Below are positions 27,513 to 35,913 of a DNA stretch of 64,000 nt, in pieces. Both the position numbers and the translations under genes were made by a program. The DNA is from Brachybacterium fresconis (lineage in GTDB: Bacteria; Actinomycetota; Actinomycetes; Actinomycetales; Dermabacteraceae). Below the pieces are notes generated by a model. It was not told the origin of the DNA. It saw only the letters and a program-made list of their open reading frames with translations, and did no database searches. The DNA lies in assembly GCF_017876515.1 (NCBI RefSeq), contig NZ_JAGIOC010000001.1:4499502-4563501 (forward strand), given 5' to 3'. Position 1 is the first letter of the stretch; each line of letters begins with the position of its first letter.

Positions 27513-27605
27513 GGGCGGATCCGTCGAGCGTATATACGGTCGAGGACGATACGGATGACGAGCGGCCGCCCCCGCAGGAGAGGCGGCCAGGACGATGGGG
27601 CGGGC

Positions 27606-28658
27606 ATGAGCGGATTCTTCGGGGCGGACCCCGAGCAGCTGCGGGAGCACGCGACCACGATGCGGGCGAAGGCACAGCGTCTCGTGGAGCTGCGCGACAG
27701 TCTTGAACCGCTGGTCATGGACGAGTCGATCTGGCACGGCCAGGATGCCGACAGCTTCCGGCAGAGCTGGAGCGGAGTCACGGCGCCGCTGTTCGCCGGC
27801 AGCGGGGAGGACCTCACCCGCCGCGGCCGGGGTCTCGAGGATCATGCCGAGCAGCAGGACACCGCGTCCGTGGCGGATGGCGGCTCCGGGGCGGGGGAGG
27901 GCTCCGGCGGGGGCTCGGACGAGGGGTTCAACCCGCTCTCCTTCCTCGGCGACCTGGCGAAGGACGCGCAGGACATCTTCAAGAACTCGACGAAGATGCT
28001 CGATTTCCTCAAGCGCATCCCGTCGGCCGCCGACGAGTACGCCCAGCTCGCCGAACGCGGACTGGAGGGTCTGTGGAAGTCCTCCTACCTCGATGAGCTG
28101 TTCAACGGCGGAAAGGGATGGCAGGCGGCCGCGGAGAGCGCACTGGGCAAGCTGGGCATTCCCTCGTCGCTGGGCACGTTCGAGCCGGGGAAGTACCTCA
28201 ACAAGCTCGACGAGGTCGCTCCGTTCCTCAAGACCGGCGGCAAGCTGCTCGGCAAGGCGGTGCCCTTCGCCGACATCGGCTTCGGACTCCACCAGGCCTT
28301 CACCGCCGACAACGCCTACGACCGCTGGAGCGGCGGACTCGGGGCGGCCGGCGGCACCCTGCTCGCGATCGCCCCGCTGACCGGTCCGGCAGCCCCGATC
28401 GTGGGAGCGATCGGCGCAGGCCTCGGCGTCGTCTCCATCGGCATGGACGTCGGCAAGCTCGTCTATGAGAACTGGGACGACATCACCGGCACGGTGGGTG
28501 ATGCCTGGGACGCCACCACCGGGGCGATCAGCGACACGGCCGGGGCCGTGAGCGACGCCGTCGGAGATGCCTCCGAGGCGGTCACCGATACCGTCAGCGA
28601 CGTCGGCTCCACCGTCAGCGACGGCATCGGAGCGGTCGGCGACGCCTTCGGCTTCTGA
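27606..28658 (+). CDS. WXG100-domain protein with hydrophobic pore-like C-terminal region (type VII secretion substrate candidate)
   Basis: 350 residues. Residues 1-90 form a WXG100 helical hairpin with WHG at 43-45 in ESIWHGQDADSFRQSW. A Gly/Ser linker (about 91-106) leads to a helical region (107-240), then a Gly/Ala-rich hydrophobic span (243-284) that could insert into membranes, and an Asp/Ala/Thr/Val periodic C-terminus (290-350). This resembles LXG/WXG polymorphic effectors, but no known toxin motif or immunity gene is evident. No EccC, EccB or mycosin gene lies in the window. An upstream in-frame ATG at 27555 would add 17 residues. Confidence 0.75.
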   Translation: MSGFFGADPEQLREHATTMRAKAQRLVELRDSLEPLVMDESIWHGQDADSFRQSWSGVTAPLFAGSGEDLTRRGRGLEDHAEQQDTASVADGGSGAGEGSGGGSDEGFNPLSFLGDLAKDAQDIFKNSTKMLDFLKRIPSAADEYAQLAERGLEGLWKSSYLDELFNGGKGWQAAAESALGKLGIPSSLGTFEPGKYLNKLDEVAPFLKTGGKLLGKAVPFADIGFGLHQAFTADNAYDRWSGGLGAAGGTLLAIAPLTGPAAPIVGAIGAGLGVVSIGMDVGKLVYENWDDITGTVGDAWDATTGAISDTAGAVSDAVGDASEAVTDTVSDVGSTVSDGIGAVGDAFGF

Positions 28659-28717
28659 ACCTGGCCGGCTTCTGAACACGGTCGGCTTCTGAACACGGTC
28701 GGCTTCTGAACACGGGC
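28650..28717 (+). repeat. Four tandem 17-bp units that include the WXG100 gene stop codon
   Basis: GGCTTCTGAACACGGTC repeats at 28650, 28667, 28684 and 28701 (first and last slightly different). The first copy encodes the final Gly-Phe-stop, and each later copy carries the same TGA. Confidence 0.95.
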
Positions 28718-28778
28718 TGGTCCGATGACGACGGACCCGGGGAGCTCTCGCCCCGGTGTGCTCCAGCCCTCTCGACCC

Positions 28779-28784
28779 TAGGAT
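28779..28784 (+). promoter_or_regulatory. -10 hexamer TAGGAT of the 28792 gene
   Basis: It ends 7 nt before ATG 28792 with no ribosome site, a leaderless pattern. Confidence 0.5.
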
Positions 28785-28791
28785 GACGGAC

Positions 28792-29610
28792 ATGACCCAG
28801 CAGACCCTGCGCACCGAGCGCGACGCCGCCGGTGCCTACGAGATCCTCGCCGCCGCCACCTCTGAGCCGGAGGTCCTCGTGGTCCTGACCGACGAGGAGC
28901 TGATCGCGCTGGCCGGCACGGAGGCCACGGAGCTCGCCGGCACCCCGTTCCTCGACACGGCGGGCCTCGAGCGCGATCCGGCCGCCGCCGTGGCGCTGCG
29001 ATCCCTGGTCGCCCGCGGCCTCGTCGTGCTCGAGGAGGACGGGCGGGAGAACGAGGGGGAGGACCTCGGGGACGGATCCCCGGCGCGGCGCACCGCGCAG
29101 CTGGATCGCACCCTCGCCGGGCTGCTCACACTGCGCTCATCCCCGCTGGCCCTGGCGAACCTCACGCGCCGCGTCGCCGATCAGACGACCTCGCTCATGG
29201 TGTACCTGTTCCCGCAGAGCGGCGTGCTGGAGGAATTCATCACCGCCGACGGGTTCCACCACTTCAGCGTCCCCGCCCGCCAGGCCGTTCCCGGGCGGCT
29301 CGCACGCTACGCGGACGCGGCGGAGGTCGCCGGCGCGGCCGACGGCGGCAGCATCGAAGGCACCGTCGCCGGGATCGAGTCCTCGACCGACCCGCTCGCC
29401 GCCCGTCTGCAGGACACCCGTGCCCTGACCGTCCTGACCACGGCGCACGAGGACGTCACCACCCAGGTCTCGATCATGGCGACCTCCGACGGCGTGCTCG
29501 TGATGGACACTCCGCAGGACGAGGCCGAGCAGACGCTCGTGCGGGAGATCGGGGCGGGCACCCTGCTGGAGCTGTTGGACGGCGCCCTGCCTCGGCCCGA
29601 CGCTCTGTGA
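28792..29610 (+). CDS. Conserved-looking protein of unknown function next to the WXG100 gene
   Basis: 272 residues, soluble. An N-terminal part (LVVLTDEELIALAG, then VALRSLVARGLVVLEEDG, like a winged helix) is followed by alternating alpha and beta segments (LMVYLFPQSGVLEEFITADGFHHFSV, VSIMATSDGVLVMDTP). The two-part layout recalls EspG-type chaperones that bind type VII substrates, and the gene follows the WXG100 gene, but this is a weak structural guess. The start is fixed by a leaderless promoter. No catalytic motif is evident. Confidence 0.6.
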   Translation: MTQQTLRTERDAAGAYEILAAATSEPEVLVVLTDEELIALAGTEATELAGTPFLDTAGLERDPAAAVALRSLVARGLVVLEEDGRENEGEDLGDGSPARRTAQLDRTLAGLLTLRSSPLALANLTRRVADQTTSLMVYLFPQSGVLEEFITADGFHHFSVPARQAVPGRLARYADAAEVAGAADGGSIEGTVAGIESSTDPLAARLQDTRALTVLTTAHEDVTTQVSIMATSDGVLVMDTPQDEAEQTLVREIGAGTLLELLDGALPRPDAL

Positions 29611-29642
29611 ACGCCGACAGGACCGTCGGCGCACCCGCCCCG

Positions 29643-29648
29643 TAGGCT
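29643..29648 (+). promoter_or_regulatory. -10 hexamer TAGGCT of the 29655 gene
   Basis: It ends 6 nt before ATG 29655, a leaderless pattern. Confidence 0.5.
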
Positions 29649-29654
29649 GGGGGC

Positions 29655-30200
29655 ATGACCCGCCCCGTGCTGCGCGTCGGCTTCGTGCCGGGCGTCGAAC
29701 CAGACCGTTTCGTGCGCCGCTGGCGCGCCGGACGCCGTCCGGCCTTCCTGGAGACCGTGCCCGTGCCGGTCTCGACCCAGCGCGAGGCGCTCACCCGTGA
29801 AGACGTCGACATGTGCTTCGTCCGGATGCCACTGCCCTCCGAGGATCTCCACCTGATCCCCCTGTGGGAGGAACGGCCCATGATCGTCGTCGGCACCGAG
29901 AGCGTCCTGAGCCTGCACGACGAGCTGACCGAGGCCGACCTGGCCGAGGAGACGGAGATCCCCGCCGACGGGCCCGACGACGCCGCCCAACGGGTCGCGG
30001 TCGTTGCCAGCGGGGTCGGCTTCACCCGGCTCCCGATGTCGCTGGCCCGCCTGCACCACCGCAAGGACGTGGTCCATCGGCCCCTGACGGACGCCGACCC
30101 CACTCGTATCGCCCTGGCCTGGCCCCGGGCCGCCGACGACGACCTGCGTCAGGAGTTCGTCGGCGTCGTCCGCGGCCGCACGCCCCGATCCAGCCGCTGA
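29655..30200 (+). CDS. LysR-type substrate-binding-domain protein lacking the DNA-binding domain
   Basis: 181 residues. LRVGFVPGVEPDRFVRRWR, REALTREDVDMCFVRMPLPSEDLHLIPLWEERPMIVV and AVVASGVGFTRLPMSLARLH match the effector-binding half of LysR regulators (periplasmic-binding-protein fold). There is no helix-turn-helix and no room for one upstream, because the leaderless promoter at 29643 fixes the start. It may act as a ligand-binding partner or a decoy for another regulator. Not part of an obvious operon. Confidence 0.8.
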   Translation: MTRPVLRVGFVPGVEPDRFVRRWRAGRRPAFLETVPVPVSTQREALTREDVDMCFVRMPLPSEDLHLIPLWEERPMIVVGTESVLSLHDELTEADLAEETEIPADGPDDAAQRVAVVASGVGFTRLPMSLARLHHRKDVVHRPLTDADPTRIALAWPRAADDDLRQEFVGVVRGRTPRSSR

Positions 30201-30220
30201 GGCCGCAGCCCCATCCCTTC

Positions 30221-30272
30221 CGTTCTTCCCGCCGCTGACGCGGCATCGTTCTTCCCGCCGCTGACGCGGCAT
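30221..30272 (+). repeat. Perfect 26-bp direct repeat, two copies
   Basis: Units at 30221-30246 and 30247-30272 lie between the LysR-like gene and luxS, ending 21 bases before luxS. Confidence 0.95.
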
Positions 30273-30293
30273 CACGACGACAGGAGAGTTCCC

Positions 30294-30767
30294 ATGACCG
30301 AGCAGCCCCGCATGAACGTCGAGAGCTTCAACCTCGACCATCGCACCGTCGCCGCCCCCTACCTGCGCATCGCCGACCGCAAGGAGCTCCCCGGCGGCGA
30401 CGTGCTCACCAAGTTCGACGTGCGCTTCACCCAGCCCAACACCGAGCATCTGGACTCCGAGACCGTGCACTCGCTCGAGCACCTCATGGCCGAGCACATG
30501 CGCAACCACACCGGCGACGTCCTGGATGTCTCCCCGATGGGATGCCGCACCGGCTTCTACGTGCTGCTGGTCGGCGACCACACGCCGGAGGGGTTCGCCC
30601 CCGTCCTGGAAGCCACGCTGCGTGATCTGCTCGCGGCGGACGAGGTGCCCGCCGCCAACGAGATCCAGTGCGGGTGGGGCGCCCACCACACGCTGCAGGG
30701 CGCGCAGGACGCCGCCCGCACCTTCCTCGACGCCCGCGAGCAGTGGGGTCAGGTCACCGCACGCTGA
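30294..30767 (+). CDS. luxS: LuxS, S-ribosylhomocysteine lyase
   Basis: 157 residues. It cleaves S-ribosylhomocysteine to homocysteine and the autoinducer-2 precursor DPD. The metal ligands His59 and His63 (VHSLEHLMAEH) and Cys126 (NEIQCGWGAHH), the base Glu62 and the catalytic Cys84 (PMGCRTGFY) are all present at the family positions. GACAGGAGAG lies before the ATG. Its 3' end overlaps the convergent malQ end by 14 bases. It serves methyl-cycle detoxification and possibly signalling. Confidence 0.97.
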   Translation: MTEQPRMNVESFNLDHRTVAAPYLRIADRKELPGGDVLTKFDVRFTQPNTEHLDSETVHSLEHLMAEHMRNHTGDVLDVSPMGCRTGFYVLLVGDHTPEGFAPVLEATLRDLLAADEVPAANEIQCGWGAHHTLQGAQDAARTFLDAREQWGQVTAR

Positions 30768-32877
30768 GTCCCTCGCGCACCGCCGCCAGCAGGCGCGCGG
30801 TGCGCGGGTCCTCGGCGATCTCGTCGACGCCGATCACCTGCCCGTCGGCGTCGGCCAGCGGGATGCGCCAGTTCGGGTACTCCTCGTCGGTACCCGGCTG
30901 ATTCTGGATCCTGCGCTCGCCGACGCAGTCCACGAGCGAGACCCCCAGCAGCATCGACGGCGTGCACGCCAAGTGCCGATGCAGGGCGATCACCGTGGTC
31001 TCGAGGTCCGCCCCGGACTCCAGCAGCCCCTCCTCACGCAAGAGGTCGAGCACCTGCTCGCGCCCGGCGGCATCGGCCGCCTGCTCCTGCTCCAGCGGAC
31101 GCTCCAGCAGGCCCAGCTCATGACGCAGCGCGACATGGTCACCGGCCAGGTATCCGGCCGTCGGCGGCAGGTCGTGCGTGTTCACCGATGCCATGCACAG
31201 CGCGCGGTAGTCCTCCGCGCGCAGCGGGCGTCCCTCGTCGTCGTGCTCGAACCACAGGATCGAGGTGCCGAGGATCCCGCGATCGACCAGGTAGTCGCGC
31301 ACCCACGGCTCGAAGGTGCCCAGATCCTCCCCGACCACCACGGTGCCGGAGCGCTGCGCCTCCAGCGCCAGGATGCCGATCATCGCCTCGTGGTCGTAGG
31401 AGACGTAGGCGCCGTCGGACGCCTCATGACCCTCGGGGATCCACCACAGGCGGAACAGCCCCAGCACGTGATCGATGCGCAGGGCGCCCGCATGGCGCAT
31501 GAGGGTGCGCAGCATGTCGCGCCAGGGCCGGTAGGAGGCCTCGCGCAGCTGCTCGGGGTGCCACGGCGGCTGATGCCAGTTCTGCCCCTGCTGGTTGTAC
31601 TGGTCGGCCGGTGCCCCGACCCCGGCGCCCCGCGCGAGCACATGGCGCAGGCGCCAGGAATCCGCCCCGATCTGCTCCACGCCGACCGCGAGATCGTGCA
31701 TGATGCCGACGCGCATCCCGGCCTCGCGGGCGGCCACCTGCGCGGCCCCCATCTGCTCATCCAGCAGCCACTGCGTCCAGACGTGGAACTCGATCCGCTC
31801 GGCCAGATCGACCCGAGCCCGCTGGACGGCGGCGTCCCCGAGATCCTCCAGGACGGCTTCATCGGCGGTGCCGTGCACCTGCTCCGCGATCGCGGACCAC
31901 AGCGCGAAGTCCTCCAGGCCCCGGCCCTCGCGTCGGTGATAGGCGTCCAGCAGGGCGTGCCGCCCCGCCGACAGCGGCACCGCGAAGAGCTCCTCGAGGG
32001 CCTCCAGCTTCGCCGCGAGCACCTCGTCGCGCTCGAGATGGTCCGCCCGGGCGTTCCATCCCTCGACGCCGCCGCGGAGACGCTGCACCTTCTGCCGGGC
32101 GACGTCCGAGAGGTCCCGGTACTCCGGGACGTCCTCGATGCGCAGGTAGAGCACGCTGGTGAAGCGGCGCGTCACCGGCAGGTACGGAGAGGGCTCGACC
32201 GGCGGGGTCGGGTAGGACGCGTGCAGCGGGTTCACCAGCAGGAAGTCCGCGCCGTGGCGGGTGGCGGAGATCGCTGCCAGATCGCGCATGTCCCCGAGAT
32301 CGCCGATGCCCCAGGATCGCCGCGAGCGAACCGAGTACAGCTGCGCCTGCACCCCGAAGCCGGGCCGGGCGGCGACGGCGTCCTGGACGGTGAGCCGGGC
32401 AGGCGTGACGACGACGTCCGCCTCGGTCGGTCCGGCCGATGTCGCCGCGACCAGCCGGTGCCAGCCCAGCGGCAGCCCGGCGGGCAGACGGAACCTCGCG
32501 CGCCCGCGCAGCTGCCCGTCCAGATCATAGGGCGGGGTGAAGTCCTCGACCTGCTCGAGGTCGCGCCGACCGCCGTCCTCCAGCAGCAGGCGCGCCGTCA
32601 CCGTCGTGCCGTGGTCGACGTGGACGGGGACCGTGGTGCCGAGGTCCTCGCGCAGGACCGTCACCGGGGGCAGGGTGCGCCGCCACGGGACGCGCTCGTG
32701 CTCGTCGCGGATCCGGGCGATGTCCGTCTCGGACGTGACCTCCGCGCCGAGGGCCGCGAGGACGGCGCGCAGGGTGCCGTCGGCGACAGCCCTGCGGGTG
32801 CCGTCCCAGCCCCAATAGTCAGTGCTGACGCCGAGGTCGCGGGCGAGATCGCGCAGCGGTGAGGAATCCGAAGCCAT
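30754..32877 (-). CDS. malQ: 4-alpha-glucanotransferase (amylomaltase)
   Basis: 707 residues. An actinobacterial-type N-terminal extension (about 1-160) with beta strands precedes the GH77 barrel: SRRSWGIGDLGDM, LLVNPLHA, NQQGQNWHQPPWHPEQLR, nucleophile Asp in GALRIDHVLGLFRLWW, acid/base Glu in VVGEDLGTFEPWV, then NTHDLPPTAGYL. It rearranges maltodextrins in the cytoplasm. ATG 32875-32877 is chosen because TACGAT lies 7 nt upstream; the two nearby upstream ATGs would overlap that promoter. Confidence 0.95.
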   Translation of the reverse strand: MASDSSPLRDLARDLGVSTDYWGWDGTRRAVADGTLRAVLAALGAEVTSETDIARIRDEHERVPWRRTLPPVTVLREDLGTTVPVHVDHGTTVTARLLLEDGGRRDLEQVEDFTPPYDLDGQLRGRARFRLPAGLPLGWHRLVAATSAGPTEADVVVTPARLTVQDAVAARPGFGVQAQLYSVRSRRSWGIGDLGDMRDLAAISATRHGADFLLVNPLHASYPTPPVEPSPYLPVTRRFTSVLYLRIEDVPEYRDLSDVARQKVQRLRGGVEGWNARADHLERDEVLAAKLEALEELFAVPLSAGRHALLDAYHRREGRGLEDFALWSAIAEQVHGTADEAVLEDLGDAAVQRARVDLAERIEFHVWTQWLLDEQMGAAQVAAREAGMRVGIMHDLAVGVEQIGADSWRLRHVLARGAGVGAPADQYNQQGQNWHQPPWHPEQLREASYRPWRDMLRTLMRHAGALRIDHVLGLFRLWWIPEGHEASDGAYVSYDHEAMIGILALEAQRSGTVVVGEDLGTFEPWVRDYLVDRGILGTSILWFEHDDEGRPLRAEDYRALCMASVNTHDLPPTAGYLAGDHVALRHELGLLERPLEQEQAADAAGREQVLDLLREEGLLESGADLETTVIALHRHLACTPSMLLGVSLVDCVGERRIQNQPGTDEEYPNWRIPLADADGQVIGVDEIAEDPRTARLLAAVREGLSVR

Positions 32878-32884
32878 GCGGGTC

Positions 32885-32890
32885 ATCGTA
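32885..32890 (-). promoter_or_regulatory. -10 hexamer TACGAT of malQ
   Basis: Minus strand; it ends 7 nt before ATG 32877, predicting a leaderless mRNA. Confidence 0.5.
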
Positions 32891-32932
32891 GCGGCGATCA
32901 CACCGGGGGACGGCGGGTGTCCCAGCAGCCTC

Positions 32933-34534
32933 CTATGTCCAGGACGGCAGCCACATGCGGTACCTCCACTGCTCGAGGTCGATCACCTGACCGCTCCAGA
33001 TCGGCCAGAAGAACGCGGAGACCAGGACGATGAGCACCAGCAGGGATCCCGCGAACAATCCGCCGGCCAGGCGTCTCTCCCCGTCGGACCCGGGTGGGCC
33101 GATCACCAGGGACAGCACGTAGGCCAGGCACATGATCAGCCACGGCTCGAAGGCGATCGCGTAGAACGTGAAGATGGTGCGGTCCATGTACAGCAGCCAC
33201 GGCAGGTAGCCGGCCGCGATCCCCGCCAGCGCCGCCCAGGCCCGGCCATCGAAGCGGAGCACGGCGATCACCAGGGTGACCAGCACCGCGATGGTGCCCA
33301 GCCACCAGATCAAGGGATTCCCGACCGAGAGGACGTGCGAGGCGCACTGGGCGACCTGGCAGCCGTCCTCCCCGTACTCGGAGGAGCGGTAGAAGAAGTT
33401 CGTCGGCCGCAGCATCAGCGGCCACCCCAGCGGATTCGCCTCGTAGGGATGCTCGGTGTCCAGTCCGATGTGGAACTCGTAGGCCTGCCGGTGGTACAGC
33501 CACAGCGACAGCAGCGAGTCCAGCACCCCGTTCCCGGTGCCGATGCCCTCCTGCTCCGCCGCGTGCCGGTCGTATCCCACCGCGGAGGCGAACCAGCCGG
33601 CCCACGAGGCGAGGTAGACCACCAGCGCCGTACCCACCATGGCGAAGAACGCCGGGATCGCATCGCGCACCAGCCCGCCGAGCAGCCAGTTCTTCTGGGC
33701 GATGGTGCGCCGGGCCCACCAGTCCCACAGCACCGTCATGATCCCGAAGACCGCCAGGAAGTACAGCCCCGACCATTTCACCGAGCAGGACATCCCCAGC
33801 AGCACCCCGGCCGCCAGCCGCCACGGTCTCAGTCCGCCGGAGATCCCCAGCGGGGCGGCGACCTCAGCCCTGGTGTGCAACCGGGCGGCCTGGAGCGCCA
33901 GGTGCTCCCGGAAGCGGTCCCGGTCGATCAGCAGCGCCCCGAAGCCGGCGAGGGCGAAGACCATCAGGAACGGGTCGAGCAGACTGGTGCGCGAGTGCAC
34001 GATGGCCAGACCGTCGACCGCCAGCAGCAGCCCTGCGATGAGACCGGCGGTGGTCGAGCGGAACAGCCGGCGCGCGATGAACGTCAGCATCAGCACGGCG
34101 GCGGCCCCGAGCACGGCCGAGGAGATCCGCCATCCGACGGGGTTGTCGGCCCCCAGCAGCATCATGCCCAGGCCGATCAGCCATTTGCCCAGCGGTGGAT
34201 GGACGACGTAGGAGCCGGAGTCCTCGTAGGTATCGACGCGGCCGGACTCGAAGACGCCATCGTGGTCGTCCGGCCAGTCCATCTCCACGCCCTGCTGGGT
34301 GAGGGTGTAGCCGTCCTTGACGTAGTAGGTCTCGTCGAAGATCAGCTCGTCGATCGTGCCCAGACCCCACAGCCGCAGCACGAGGGCGAGGCCGAACAGG
34401 GCCATTGCTCCGGCCCAGGCCATACGGGAGACCGGCAGGTCGAACGTCTTCAACCGGCGGCGATACGAGGCGGCGAGAGCACCGGGCTCGTCCTTTACAT
34501 CGGCGCGGTGATGCGTCCCCTCCTCCGTGTGCAC
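32933..34534 (-). CDS. Protein O-mannosyltransferase (dolichyl/polyprenyl-phosphate-mannose, GT39 type)
   Basis: 533 residues and many membrane helices. The first extracytoplasmic loop carries LIFDETYYVKDGYT with the conserved Asp-Glu pair, then VHPPLGKWLIGLGM. SCSVKWSGLYFL and the C-terminal LPSWTX-type block (RYRMWLPSW) are also PMT features. It transfers mannose from polyprenyl-phosphate-mannose to secreted proteins during Sec export. The GTG start at 34532-34534 lies 6 nt after a TAGCAT box. It is divergent from rsmI, and the two gene starts lie about 90 bases apart. Confidence 0.93.
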   Translation of the reverse strand: MHTEEGTHHRADVKDEPGALAASYRRRLKTFDLPVSRMAWAGAMALFGLALVLRLWGLGTIDELIFDETYYVKDGYTLTQQGVEMDWPDDHDGVFESGRVDTYEDSGSYVVHPPLGKWLIGLGMMLLGADNPVGWRISSAVLGAAAVLMLTFIARRLFRSTTAGLIAGLLLAVDGLAIVHSRTSLLDPFLMVFALAGFGALLIDRDRFREHLALQAARLHTRAEVAAPLGISGGLRPWRLAAGVLLGMSCSVKWSGLYFLAVFGIMTVLWDWWARRTIAQKNWLLGGLVRDAIPAFFAMVGTALVVYLASWAGWFASAVGYDRHAAEQEGIGTGNGVLDSLLSLWLYHRQAYEFHIGLDTEHPYEANPLGWPLMLRPTNFFYRSSEYGEDGCQVAQCASHVLSVGNPLIWWLGTIAVLVTLVIAVLRFDGRAWAALAGIAAGYLPWLLYMDRTIFTFYAIAFEPWLIMCLAYVLSLVIGPPGSDGERRLAGGLFAGSLLVLIVLVSAFFWPIWSGQVIDLEQWRYRMWLPSWT

Positions 34535-34540
34535 CCGGTC

Positions 34541-34546
34541 ATGCTA
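34541..34546 (-). promoter_or_regulatory. -10 hexamer TAGCAT of the mannosyltransferase gene
   Basis: Minus strand; it ends 6 nt before the GTG at 34534, a leaderless pattern. Confidence 0.5.
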
Positions 34547-34615
34547 GGACATCGGCCTCCGAGGCCAGGGGAGGAGCCCGCACCGGAGCCTGCGGTGGGC
34601 GCGGCGGCCAGTGGC

Positions 34616-34621
34616 TAGCAT
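34616..34621 (+). promoter_or_regulatory. -10 hexamer TAGCAT of rsmI
   Basis: It ends 6 nt before ATG 34628; the same hexamer serves the divergent mannosyltransferase gene. Confidence 0.5.
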
Positions 34622-34627
34622 GGCCAG

Positions 34628-35470
34628 ATGCTCGAGCCCGGAGTCCTCACCCTCGCCGCCACGCCGATCGGCAACCCGCTGGACGCCTCGGTGCGCCTGA
34701 TGCGGGCGCTGGAGGAGGCCGACCTCATCGCCGCGGAGGACACCCGGCGCCTCGCCCGGCTCGTGTCCGCCCTCGAGGTCGGGACCACCGGCAGGATCAT
34801 CTCCTACCACGAGCACAACGAGGCGGAGCGCACCGACGTGCTGCTCGAGGCGCTCGCGGCGGGCCGACGGGTCCTGATCGTCACCGACGCCGGGATGCCG
34901 GTGGTCTCCGATCCGGGATTCCGCGCGGTGCGCGCTGCGACCGAGGCGGGATACCCGACCACCGTGATCCCCGGGCCCTCCGCCGTGCTCACGGCACTGG
35001 CAGCATCGGGGATCGCCCCGGACCGGTTCGCCTTCGAAGGATTCCCGCCGCGGCGCGAAGGCCGACGGGCCGGTGCGCTCGAGCCGCTCGCCGACGAGCG
35101 GCGCACGATGGTCTTCTTCGAATCGCCGCGCCGCACTGCCGCCACCCTCGCCGCGATGGCCGAGGCCTTCGGGCCGCAGCGCGAGGCCGCCGTCGCGCGG
35201 GAGCTGACCAAGACCTATGAGGAGGTCGTGCGCGGGTCTCTCGCGGAGCTCGCCGACTGGGCGGAGACCACCGAGGTGCTGGGCGAGATCGTGATCGTGG
35301 TGGCCGGGGCGGAGCCGGTGTCGGCGAGCGCCGAGGACCTCGTGGAGGAGATCCTGGCCCGGACCGCGGCCGGGGAGCGACTCAAGGCCGTGGCGAAGGA
35401 GCTGGCCAAGGACAATCCCGGGGTGAGCGCGAGCGAGCTGTATGATCTCGCGCTGCGACGACGCGGGTGA
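34628..35470 (+). CDS. rsmI: RsmI, 16S rRNA 2'-O-methyltransferase
   Basis: 280 residues. It methylates the ribose of C1402 of 16S rRNA. The tetrapyrrole-methylase fold is marked by LAATPIGNPLDASVR, AAEDTRRLARL, ITDAGMPVVSDPGFRAV, PGPSAVLTALAASGI and FFESPRRTAATL. Normal length. The last codons and stop (35457-35470) form the first unit of a 14-bp tandem array running downstream. The divergent mannosyltransferase beside it is a common actinobacterial order. Confidence 0.95.
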   Translation: MLEPGVLTLAATPIGNPLDASVRLMRALEEADLIAAEDTRRLARLVSALEVGTTGRIISYHEHNEAERTDVLLEALAAGRRVLIVTDAGMPVVSDPGFRAVRAATEAGYPTTVIPGPSAVLTALAASGIAPDRFAFEGFPPRREGRRAGALEPLADERRTMVFFESPRRTAATLAAMAEAFGPQREAAVARELTKTYEEVVRGSLAELADWAETTEVLGEIVIVVAGAEPVSASAEDLVEEILARTAAGERLKAVAKELAKDNPGVSASELYDLALRRRG

Positions 35471-35598
35471 GACGACGCGGGCAGGACGACGCGGGTGAGA
35501 CGACGAGAGGTGGGACGGCGCGGGCAGGACGGCGCGGGTGAGACGACGAGAGCGGGACGACGAGAGGTGGGACGACGCGGGCAGGACGGCGCGCGTCA
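35457..35598 (+). repeat. Ten 14-15-bp tandem units starting inside the end of rsmI
   Basis: The unit GACGACGCGGGTGA (unit 1, 35457-35470) contains the rsmI stop as its last three bases. Later units vary at a few positions (GGGCAG, GAGAGGTGG). The array fills most of the space after the gene. Confidence 0.9.
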
Positions 35599-35669
35599 TG
35601 GGGGAGAGTCGGCCCGGGGCGTCTCCCGGTGCCCGCTCCGGGGCGCTTTCTCCGTGCCCGGACCGGACG

Positions 35670-35708
35670 CGACGAAGCCCCCGGCACCAGGTGCCGGAGG
35701 CTTCGTCG
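35670..35708. terminator. Bidirectional hairpin between rsmI and rpmF
   Basis: CGACGAAGCC and CCGGCACC pair with GGTGCCGG and GGCTTCGTCG around a minimal loop with one mismatch, a stem of nearly 19 bp between convergent genes. Confidence 0.85.
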
Positions 35709-35742
35709 GAGGATCACTGCACGGGCCCGGGGCCCGTGGGGA

Positions 35743-35913
35743 TCAGTCCTCGATCTGGAGGAGACCGCGCTGGTAGGCCTTGGCCAGACGACGCGGGACG
35801 GAGGCGGTGCGGCCCTGGACCGTCACCTGCACGAGGCCGGGGTTGTTGGCCTTCCACTGCGAGCGACGGGCGTGGGTCCGAGCGCGGGACATCTTGAACT
35901 TGGGCACTGCCAT
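35743..35913 (-). CDS. rpmF: Ribosomal protein bL32, cysteine-free form
   Basis: 56 residues beginning [21 protein letters not shown], the bL32 signature. The Cys4 zinc ribbon found in many bL32 proteins is absent (no Cys at all), so this is the zinc-independent form common in actinobacteria. AAGGAG stands before the ATG at 35911-35913. The upstream stretch 35914-36307 (394 bases) holds no other gene; it contains the promoter area and GGACCGG-type repeats. No obvious Zur operator was seen. Confidence 0.96.
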   Translation of the reverse strand: MAVPKFKMSRARTHARRSQWKANNPGLVQVTVQGRTASVPRRLAKAYQRGLLQIED

